Shown here in pieces: positions 55,140-64,000 of a DNA stretch of 64,000 nucleotides (the first letter of the stretch is position 1; each line of letters begins with the position of its first letter). The stretch is from Metridium senile (lineage: Eukaryota > Cnidaria > Anthozoa > Actiniaria > Metridiidae), in the NCBI GenBank assembly GCA_949775045.1, contig OX459097.1, positions 11,103,264 to 11,167,263 of the forward strand. The letters are read 5' to 3'. The notes beneath the pieces are model-generated. The model made no database searches, was not told where the DNA came from, and saw only the letters and a list, made by a program, of their open reading frames with translations. The translations under genes and the position numbers were made by a program.

Positions 55140-58100
55140 AGGCCTGCCCCTGGACCTTAAATCGCCGTAATTTAATGCGTTTTAAAGCATTTTAAGGCGA
55201 TTTAAGGCGATTTAAGAATATATGGACAAACTTCGAGTGAAGTTTTAAGGCGTTTTAGTGCGGTTTAAGGCGATTTAAGGCGATTTAAGAAAAAATATAA
55301 GAAAATCAGAGGCGCCATAAGGAAATTTTAAGCTATTTACAGCGATTTAGGAATGTTTAAGAAAATATATGGTGAAGAAGATGCATTTTCTGGTGGTTTA
55401 AGTAATTTTTTTTGTAAAAATGAACAACATTTTAAGTTCATTTAAGGAAATTTGAAAATAAAGGTATCATTGTTCAAAATATCATTTAAATATAATACTT
55501 CTAGTAAGGAAAGGCCAGTTTAAACTTTACATCAAAAATTGTATTCAATAAAGGTCAGTTTCATATTAATATATGGAATGCCTGTGATTCATTTACATAA
55601 TTGATTTATAGAGTGCAGATATCATATCCATGAAATACAAAATAGTACAACAGGATGCTAGTTAAAACAATAGAATAGAGTGCAAATAGCGTAACAATTA
55701 AAGCACTTTTAAACAATGATTATCAATTATTTTAACATAGTTTAATACTATGAAACCAGTTGCAAAACAATTATTTTTATATCTTTTTTATTTTGAATAT
55801 TTTTATCATCAAAACTTTTAAACAACACTTCCTTTGTACATCTTTCTGTATATACATATAAATTAAATAATTATATACGTTCTGGGTGCTTTCATTAAGG
55901 ATTGTTGGCTATTTTCTAAGAAACATTTGTTTGAATTTGTATAATATTGCTAACCTCCAACAATAAGAATCTAATCTTTATTGTAGTAGATATTTTTCCA
56001 GATTAAACAAACGTTTCTGAGACTGAACAGTAACGAAATTATTAAAGCTAATATTTCTACATACCACTGATGAAGATTTAAAGTCTCATCTTATCTTGAT
56101 GTTAGTTAGTGTAAATGTTTCTGAAATTGTTTTTCCTGTCGCATTGATGATCCTTACAGAAAAACTTGGTTTTTGATACATAAATTAATCTTTTATGTAT
56201 AAATAATCTCAGCGTGCATTTTCGGATCTTTCTCAGGAACCCATCCTATTTGTTGACGTTCTCCAGATCGTATAGACAGCAAAATACCTTGATCCAAAAG
56301 CAAGTGTTTTTTCTTATGTTCACTTCAAATACTTCTTCTGACTGATAATTACAGCAATAACCACTTCTTTACTTGATGCATACTTGGACGTTCCACTATT
56401 GGAAGGTGATGTCTGTGGCAGGTGGTAAGTCTTTTTTCCTTCTTGCTTCCTGGTTTTGATCTTATTTACAAGATGATCTCTTGTAAGTACCTTTACAGGA
56501 GATGACAGAAGCTCAAAATAAAACTATGTTCGAGTATTCCGCCATTTTGATTTGTCCCAGTCTCTCACGCTAAGTCCTGACATGTGACCTATCTGACATG
56601 TGTTACTGTGCTGTCATAATATTATCGGCTATGACTCCCTCAATGGGAACTTTTTCTTTGACGATCGAGTAAAACAATTTTTTCAACGCTTTGACGAAGT
56701 ATCGATTAGCCGATACCGATTAGCCTCGTTGGCCATTTCTGAGCTTCGTATTACAAATCAAGAGTTCACTCAGTGAGTTGATGTATATTACCGTTCAGAT
56801 TTGACAGAAAGTCTCATGAAATCGACCAGTAATTGGACACTCCTCCATCCACTCCCCCATCCCAACGGAGAAACACCTGTGCGGTGTTATCGCAGGCTCA
56901 CAAAACCAATTTAAAATGGCGAACAGCAAGCTAAGATAGTTGAAGTGTTTTATATTTGCATGTGTTTTCCACTCGTTAATGTAAAATACGCAGACAACCT
57001 ATTTGCACAAGTAAAGCTGAACAAATGATATTAACTTACAATGGCTTAATGGTGACCTTTTACTGTGTGACTGACCATATTAATGTGTGACTGCATGCTG
57101 CTCACGTAAGTAGAATTCTGACACTTGATTCGATTTGTACAATAAGATTTACTAGTAAAGTTTTCGAGATAGTTCGGTGAAAACCACATAAAATGTTAAT
57201 CAATTTCTTTTCAATTTTCTTTCATATTTCGCTAGATTGATGATAAATATTTGTTAAAGAATAACCAACAAAAAATATTCTAAAATGTTATAAATAAATA
57301 ATATGTTCTTGCAGTTTTGTTAAGTACTTTTAATGTGCTTTTATGTATATTTGCATGTAGAAAATTCACAAAAAATGTTGAATTGTGCATTCCAAGACTG
57401 AAATATATTGTTGGTTTCAAAGGTAGCAAATATAGATTGATTTGCATTTCATATGAAGCTAATATACAAAACATAACTCTAATACACTGTACTGACATAA
57501 TGGCATAAACTGCACAATGCATTTTGGTCTTGCATGGAATGTACTATTCAGTATTCATAAGTCAAACTCTTTCTGGAATAGTTATATATTGTATATACCG
57601 TATATATATGTATGATTACATCCTATTGCAGAAGGATTTGAGCACATATTTATACAAACAATCTAATTTAATTAACATCCAGATAAACTAGTATTTTGAA
57701 TTTTGCATCTCATTTATATTTGTATATTTGACTGTATATATAAATGTGTACCACAATCATTCTGTACTTGAGGGTATGCATGTATAATTACTTTTATACT
57801 ACATACTCTCAATTTCAGAAAGGTTGTGGTTAATTATGTACATGTACATATATAATTATACCAATACCTTAATATTCGGTGTATCTTTTTATGATTTTTT
57901 TTATATTTACGTGTGTTTAAAAGGATAAGAACATTCATTGCAGAATATTAAGTTGTCCTTCAGTAGCATTTTGGAAGGTATTATGAGAGTAGGTTTGAGG
58001 CCATGTACTATACTGTATTTATTTATTTGGATCTATCTTCTGATGATGTCGGCGTCCAACAAAAGCTCAAGACCCAAATAAATAAATACAATAGTACATG

Positions 58101-58383
58101 GCCTCAAACCTACTCTCATAATTTATTGCAGTGTTTTTAGTTTGCATCTTTTTAGATAATTAGCCTTAGTTACTACAAGGTGTGCATATACTGCAATCAA
58201 GTATAGATATATATCAATATAATGAAAATGGGTCGCAATGTTTTTAAGTGATTTTAGGCGATTTAGCGCGTTTTAAGACGATTTAGCGCGTTTTAAGGCG
58301 ATTTAGCGCGTTTTAAGACGATTTAGCGCGTTTTAAGGCGGTTTAAGGCGATTTAGCGCGATTTAAGGTCCGGGGGCAGGCCT
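55140..58383. mobile_element. 3.2-kb TIR element with subterminal repeats
   Basis: Left AGGCCTGCCCCTGGACCTTA, right inverse TAAGGTCCGGGGGCAGGCCT. Both subterminal zones carry many TTTTAAGGCGATTTA / TTTAGCGCG words (55,163-55,290 and 58,240-58,370). The interior is non-coding and contains other repeats. Superfamily not identified. Confidence 0.8.
57978..58124. mobile_element. Palindromic repeat nested in the 3.2-kb element
   Basis: TTATGAGAGTAGGTTTGAGG pairs with CCTCAAACCTACTCTCATAA; the centre has CTGATGATGTCGGCGTCC, as in Penelope-type 3' ends. Confidence 0.65.
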
Positions 58384-58389
58384 AATAGA

Positions 58390-58551
58390 TACACCTAATT
58401 GCAATAACATTGTCATATAAAAAAGAAAATTACAAAATAGGAATTAATAAAAAGACAAAAGCAAATTACTCCAGCTGAACTTCTTCTTTTGTCTTTTAAT
58501 TAATTTTGTAATTTTCTTTTTTATATGACAATGTTATTGCAGTTAGGTGTA
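58390..58551. mobile_element. TACACCTAATTGC palindromic MITE
   Basis: Left TACACCTAATTGCAATAACA, right TGTTATTGCAGTTAGGTGTA; centre AAAGACAAAAG/CTTTTGTCTTT. Begins 6 bp after the 3.2-kb element. Confidence 0.9.
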
Positions 58552-58572
58552 TGTATCTTGTATTATTTTGTA

Positions 58573-59265
58573 CAAACTTGTGGATATAACTAGAGCAGAA
58601 CAGTGTTACTATTGCTACCTTCTTTGGAATATTTCTTGTGTGGTTCATGCCTTAGTTTGTCAATAATATTATAATTTATGGCACAAAGGGGGAGGGGTGG
58701 TGATCTGCGGTCAATTTTGTGGATATAACTAGAGCAGAACAGCGTTACTATTGCTACCTTCTTTGGAATAGCATCCCGTTAGCACTAAATAATATGAAAA
58801 AAACTCAATTCAAAACTAACATCAGAAACCATCTTCTTCAGCTCCTTGAAAAATCAGACAATTATTTAGATCTTGAGCAAATTCTTGATCTCTTTCATAA
58901 ATTGGAATTTCATTAATCTTCCTGTGCCACGATTCAATTAACACCTCTGCTGTTTTGTTCTAAACTAATTTGTTATTGATTGTCACCTTATTTAAATAAC
59001 TTATAATAATTGTAAATTTAATAATTATTTGGATTTGTCATGTAAACCAATTTAAATATTTAAGTATTGCTACCGCCTCGAATAGTTTTTGAGAACTAAC
59101 TGCGGATAGCAATAGTTCCTAAATTGTATATATTGTTTACTTAAATAAAATTGTTGTTGTTGTTGTTGTTGTTGTTGGAATATTTCTAGTGTGGTTCATG
59201 CCTTAGTTTGTCAATAATATTATAATTTAAAGCACAAAGGGGGAGGGGTGGTGATCTGCGGTCAA
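58573..59265. repeat. Direct repeat of about 137 bp, second copy split by a LINE tail
   Basis: GGATATAACTAGAGCAGAAC … GGGGGAGGGGTGGTGATCTG occurs at 58,573-58,710 and at 58,711-58,770 plus 59,177-59,265. Confidence 0.8.
58771..59176 (+). mobile_element. 5'-truncated LINE 3' end
   Basis: Encodes the usual C-terminal LINE tail (NSIPLALNNMKKTQFKTNIR…), then 3' UTR and a (TTG)n tail at 59,150. Flanked by GGAATA on both sides, the candidate target duplication. Confidence 0.8.
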
Positions 59266-59707
59266 TTTTGAAATAGACCCTCTAAAAGTACACATAAATT
59301 AAAATGAATGTAAGTTCAAGTACTGTAGACTTCAATCTCGGAAAGGTACGACTAGCTAGACAGTCTGATATTCTTGGCAGTGAGGCTTAGTATATGAAGT
59401 AACAAAGCCAAGTAAAAATGACCCTAAAAGTACGAATTCACTTTGCATAATTGACTTTTTAAAATAATTTTTCAACCCTTTTAAGGGTTTTAAAAAAGAG
59501 TGCCGATCAACCCTACCAAGACTCGTTTTAGGTTTCGCGCGGTCATATTGGAAACAACGTTTTCCCATTCCCCACAAACGAAACACTTGCTATTCGCACG
59601 CTAGTTACACACAGGTAACCCAAATGTCAGTTTCAAGTGAAATTTTAAGGCATTTTTAACGCATCCATACCTTTTTACTCGAATGGCGGAATTGAAAAAC
59701 GTATTCT

Positions 59708-60095
59708 CGCATAATGAATGAATGAATGAATGAATAAATGAATGAATGAAAGAATGAATGGATGAATGAATTAATTAATGAATTAATGAATGGATGGATG
59801 AATTAATTAATGGATGGATGGATGGATGAATGAAGAAATGAATGGATGGATGAATGAATGAATTAATGGATGGATGGATGAATGAATTAATGGATGGATG
59901 GATGAATGAATGAATGAATACATGAATGGATGGATAAATTAATTAATGGATGGATGGATGAATGAATGAATGGATGGATGAATGAATTAATTAATGGATG
60001 GATGGATGGATGAATGAATGAACGAATGGATGAATGGATGAATGAATGAATTAATAAATGAATGAAAGAACGAATGGATGAATATATAAATAAAG
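59708..60095. repeat. (GAAT)n/(GGAT)n microsatellite
   Basis: ATGAATGAATGGATGGATG runs with AATTAATT variants. Confidence 0.95.
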
Positions 60096-60281
60096 AAATT
60101 CATGAATGTCATAGACCAAATCAGATAAAGCGTTGCTACGTTTGTTTCCGTGTAATTCAAAACAACAATTTCTGCGTGATATACATAAGAAATACATAAG
60201 ACAATGAATCTTGTTCCCAGTGGTTTTGAATCAATTAAACATAGTACATAGCAACCCATTTGCAGATTTGGTCAATTTATT

Positions 60282-61240
60282 TACACCTACTTGCAATAAG
60301 GTTGTCATACAAAATAGAACATTTGTCACAAAGAAAATAGAACATTTGTGATTTAGTGCGAAAGGAATTAATTAAAAGACAAAAGAGACAGTTCAGCTTG
60401 AGTGATCTTCTTTTGTCTTTTAATCAATTCCTATCGTACTAAATCACAAATGTTCTATTTTCTTTACACCTACTTGCGGTAAGGTTGTCATACAAAATAG
60501 AACATTTGTCACAAGAAAATAGAACATTTGTGATTTAGTGCGAAAGGAATTAATTAAAAGACAAAAGAGAGAGTTAAGCTTGAGTGATCTTCTTTTGTCT
60601 TTTAATCAATTCCTATCGTACTAAATCACAAATGTTCTATTTTCTTTATAACAAATGTATATTTTTGTATGACAACCTTACAATACCAGATCCTCAACTC
60701 TTTTGCGTCCGCATTCCTGTCGTTTAAATATAAAAAGATTTACTGTTCTTTACCTAGGTCCTAAAATATGGAATTCCTTGCCTTCTAGTGTCGTAAACTC
60801 TTCAACTCTTTTTTTTTCTTCAAAAAAACACTTCTAAGATATATTACTTCCTCAGATTATAAAAACATGCCGATAACAAGTAAATTTTTTTCTCCCACTT
60901 GAAAGTGCCTTCTAAAATTTATATATATTCATGTTATGGTAAATGCGTTATTATCACATATATACTTGCCTATATAATTTAAACAGTTTTTTTGCAGATT
61001 TATTTATATTTATATATATTTATTTATATTTATATAAATTATATATAATAATCTTAAGGAGACCTCTTTCACATAAGCCTATTGGTTTCCAGAGGCCTCC
61101 TTGCCATATTACACCATTTAATATTTATTTATCTATACTGATTGCATTGTAATTTTTCTTATATATAACATTATTTATTTATGTAAACCTTGTAATATGG
61201 CAGAAACAATAAACAATAAACAATACTGCAAGTAGGTGTA
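60282..61240. mobile_element. Dimeric TACACC palindrome with LINE insertion
   Basis: A first unit begins at 60,282, a second at about 60,466 (TACACCTACTTGCGGTAAGG). The right TIR CTGCAAGTAGGTGTA ends at 61,240 and is separated from its arm (…GTATGACAACCTTAC, 60,682) by a LINE tail. Confidence 0.8.
60683..61226 (+). mobile_element. LINE 3' end inside a TACACC element
   Basis: Broken frames of a LINE C-terminus (…LGPKIWNSLPSSVVNSST-like, read across frameshifts), then UTR with TGTAATATGGCAGAAACAAT and an AATAAAC tail. Confidence 0.65.
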
Positions 61241-61320
61241 TCATTATTTTAATTGTTTGCAATTATAAAACTGACTTTCATATCTTCAATGTTTCATTTT
61301 TACCATGTTATGCAATCCAA

Positions 61321-61808
61321 TAAATTTTATTATCATTTCATATGCATACATACACACATAAACTTTATTATCATTTCATATGCATAAAAATACACACATA
61401 AACTTTATTATCATTTCATATGCATAAAAATACACACATAAACTTTATTATCATTTCATATGCATAAAAATACACACATAAACTTTATTATCATTTCATA
61501 TGCATAAAAATACACACATAAACTTTATTATCATTTCATATGCATAAAAATACACACATAAACTTTATTATCATTTCATATGCATAAATATATACACATA
61601 AACTTTATTATCATTTCATATGCATAAATATATACACGTAAACTTTAATATCATTTCATATGCATAAAAATACACATCATATGCATACATATACACACAT
61701 AAACTTTAATATCAGTCCATATGCATATTTACACACACATAAACTTTATTACTATTTCATATGCATAAATATACACACATAAACTTTATTATCATTTCAT
61801 ATGCATTA
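61321..61808. repeat. 40-bp satellite, about 12 copies
   Basis: Unit ACTTTATTATCATTTCATAT then GCATAAAAATACACACATAA; exact 40-bp spacing (61,361, 61,401, 61,441 and onward). Lies just beyond the 3' end of the paralogue gene. Confidence 0.95.
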
Positions 61809-61939
61809 ATAATTGAATTTTTGAATATCTAGTATTTACGTTAATATATTTCAGATATATTTTTCATTTTGTTATTTGCAATTATCGTAAGGATGACTTT
61901 CTTGTTATACTCTTGACCAGCTTTAGCTTTTCAATAAAC

Positions 61940-61945
61940 TTTATT
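61940..61945 (-). terminator. Poly(A) signal AATAAA of the paralogue
   Basis: Minus-strand AATAAA 10 nt after the stop; the short distance mirrors the compact 3' end of the central gene. Confidence 0.55.
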
Positions 61946-61954
61946 GTGATTTGT

Positions 61955-63417
61955 TTATGTGCAATCACTGTTTTCAATCACTTCCATGTCATCAAGCAGT
62001 ATGTCACTTTTTCCAGGTTCGCCAGTTATTCCTTCAAATACAATCTGTGGGGATATAACGATATATGATATATGATATATGATCGTGATTGCTGAAATAT
62101 TTAATATGAGGGTAGCAAGATGTTGAAAAGTGATTTATTAAACCCCTTTTTATTAATATTTTTTATTTCTTTTATTTCTTTTAATTGCATGGTGTTGTAT
62201 GCTTATTATCGTCATCATTATCATTCTGATCACTAACATCGTCATCCTCTCCGTTACGAAAATAAAAATCATTGTTTTTCCATTCACTGCCATCGTCATC
62301 ATTTTCATCATCATCATCATTTTTGTCATCTTTTTAAAATCACTACTGCTATCATCATCATCATCATCTTTATAATCATCATCGCTTTAATTTCCAGCAT
62401 TACAATTATCATCGGATTCATCATCATCATCATCATCATCATCAATGATATCATCTTTCTCATTAATATGAATATTCTAAGAGCTCATGAGTTAACGTTT
62501 TAAAAATCGGGGAACCCCACTATACCGGACCCTCCCAAAAAAACGAATTCTCTCGAAACCGGACGTTTATTTTGGTCACAAATTTTCCCGAAGTTTCAAA
62601 GAAATATCAATGAATTTATTCTGGGTGGCAGAGGTTTAAGGATTGTTAAAAAGACGACAAGCTCCTCTGGTATCCAGGTTACAAAAAAAGATCCCTTCCT
62701 AAACCGGACACTTATCTTGGTTGCGGCGCTGTCCGATATAGAGGGGTTTCACTGTACAGTATTACACACGCTTGTTCTCATTCTCTTCTCTTTCCCTCTC
62801 CACAGCAAACGCAAGAAAAACCAAAGAATGTTCCCGCTAACAATGTTCGGTATGTGTTATGTACTGTTTGATTACTGTTTGCCTGTTTGGAATCTGAACA
62901 TATTGGACAAACAACTTTAATATTTTCAAAATGAAAATCGCGCAGTATTGCGCAAATTGCGCATGGGAGAGATTAAATGACAACCAGTTGGCTGAGTTAT
63001 ACAAGAGAGTATTTTAACAACGGATGATTTTCGTGTTTCATTGTATCACATCGCATCACACCACAATACACCACACCACACCACACCACATCACACAACA
63101 CATCATATCATGTCACATCAGACTACATCACATCACATCACAATTACCATGCAGTTGTTGGGTTTTTATGCTAGCGTCAACGTTCCCATTGTGTCTAGAA
63201 TAATCATACAAGTCAAATCATTTAGAAATTCAACTTACTTTCAAAGCCGCAACTCCTTTTTTCATAGGAGATATTGTGAATGAGCTTCTCTTCCAAACGA
63301 AAGCATTATTTGTATCACCCGTGTGTGTCTTTACTTTCCGGCCAAGTTTACTTGGCCATAAGTAGACATTCAGTGTCTGTCCGATTCCACGCATAAAGCT
63401 TGAGTACTTGAAACATA
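61955..63417 (-). CDS. Paralogue of the astacin/MAM gene, last two exons (5' part outside window)
   Basis: The exon at 63,239-63,417 (179 nt, acceptor CTTGGCAG, donor AAA|GTAAGT) encodes CFKYSSFMRGIGQTLNVYLW; the final exon 61,955-62,044 (90 nt) encodes IVFEGITGEPGKSDILLDDM and ends NSDCT with TAA. Both match exons 20 and 21 of the central gene in length, phase and sequence, so this is the C-terminal half of a MAM domain of a tandem paralogue. Poly(A) signal at 61,940. The earlier exons must lie right of 64,000. Whether its astacin domain is active cannot be told. Confidence 0.85.
62210..62455. repeat. ATC-rich simple repeat in intron
   Basis: TCATCATCATC clusters; no gene. Confidence 0.8.
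62510..62757. mobile_element. Mariner/Tigger-like MITE
   Basis: The right end CGATATAGAGGGGTTTCACT then GTA is the inverse of a typical CAGTGAAACCCC TIR; the left GGGGAACCCCACTATACCGG is a diverged partner. It includes several ACCGGAC words. Confidence 0.65.
63040..63145. repeat. CACATCACA/CCACACCA repeat
   Basis: Degenerate pentanucleotide tract. Confidence 0.85.
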
Positions 63418-63437
63418 CTGCCAAGAAATATTTTAAA

Positions 63438-63600
63438 TAGTTACTCAGGGGCGGATCTAGGGGGTGCGCACTACTACCCCACCCCCCTCCCCCCTGGGCT
63501 CAGACAATCATAAAGCTCGAAAATATTTTTTCTTAAGTTATTGCGTCATTTCCTAATGGTGCATCTCCCTCCTGTAAAAAATCCAGGATCCGCCCCTGGT
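63438..63600. mobile_element. CAGGGGCGGATC MITE (hAT-like ends)
   Basis: Left CAGGGGCGGATCTAGG, right GGATCCGCCCCTG; flanking GTTACT on both sides as part of a target duplication. Confidence 0.8.
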
Positions 63601-63779
63601 TACTCCATTATTATGAAATGTGCATCAGGGCAACATTACCCTAGGGCTTTACTCTATAATGATCATGCACGTACTGACTGGATAACCTCTCATACCTAGA
63701 CTCTCGTAAATAGATAAGTATATTGATTGAGTATCTGATAGACTAGGGCATAAATGCATGCAATAGATATAAGATAAAT

Positions 63780-64000
63780 AAGTGAATGACAAAATATGTT
63801 AGTGTAAGTAAGTACGTAAGTAAGTACGTAGGTAAGTATAAGTAAGTATAGGTAAACAATTATAAGTAAGTAAGTATAAATAAGTAAGTATAAGCAGGTA
63901 TACGTAAGTAAGTATATATAAGTAATTATAAGTAAGTAATTATAAGTAAGTAAGTAAGTAATTATAAGTAAGTAATTATAAGTAAGTAAGTAAGTAATTA
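63780..64000. repeat. (GTAA)n microsatellite
   Basis: TAAGTAAGTA runs with TATAAGTAAG variants to the window edge. Confidence 0.95.

Noticed and set aside
58719..58916. A 65-aa gene starting MDITRAEQ
   Set aside because: The N-terminal codons come from the target repeat and the remainder is a LINE C-terminus; a chance fusion.
61321..61808. Regular 40-bp repeats as a possible CRISPR array
   Set aside because: The units are contiguous with no variable spacers, and the window is eukaryotic.

Overview
This window is eukaryotic. Genes are split by GT-AG introns, the DNA is AT-rich, and most of it is intron or transposon. The gene set is a death-domain TNF receptor pair, an astacin/F5-8C/TSP1/MAM secreted protein, and abundant LINE, Penelope, SINE and palindromic MITE sequence. 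This fits a non-bilaterian or invertebrate metazoan, most likely an anthozoan cnidarian. The phylum is inference only. All recognised host genes lie on the minus strand; I rebuilt exons by hand from splice sites and reading-frame continuity.

Left part (1-25,620): two tandem copies of a TNF-receptor-superfamily gene, each with signal peptide, cysteine-rich ectodomain, Thr/Pro stalk, one TM helix and death domain. Copy B (14,481-19,081) is complete and predicts 367 aa. Copy A (790-4,516) lacks only its death-domain exon, which should lie just left of base 1. The duplication includes introns and roughly 2 kb upstream, ending near 6,793 and 25,620. After duplication, copy A gained a composite TIR transposon (about 4,980-6,264) and copy B gained a LINE (about 19,390-24,985), so each copy shows the other's empty site. 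Between them lie an orphan TMEM198-like exon, a LINE nested in a MITE, several palindromic MITEs and an array of about 175-bp repeats.

Central part (27,285-52,267): a 21-exon gene of about 25 kb predicting a 1,087-aa secreted protein: signal peptide, propeptide, astacin-like domain, F5/8C (discoidin), two TSP1 and three MAM domains. The coding sum is 3,264 nt, and all 20 junctions keep phase. The astacin domain has lost the catalytic Glu, the third zinc His and the Met-turn Met, but keeps all four structural Cys. This is an apparent pseudoprotease inside an intact adhesive ectoprotein, and is my main candidate for something new. Its introns hold large fold-back elements, a head-to-head pair of Penelope-like fragments with hammerhead-like cores, a SINE, LINE tails and GAT/ACC-rich satellites.

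Right part (52,300-64,000): mostly repeats, including a 3.2-kb TIR element with subterminal TTTTAAGGCGATTTA-type repeats and a 40-bp satellite. Then come the last two exons of a tandem paralogue of the astacin/MAM gene (61,955-63,417), identical in exon lengths to the central gene and continuing past the right edge.
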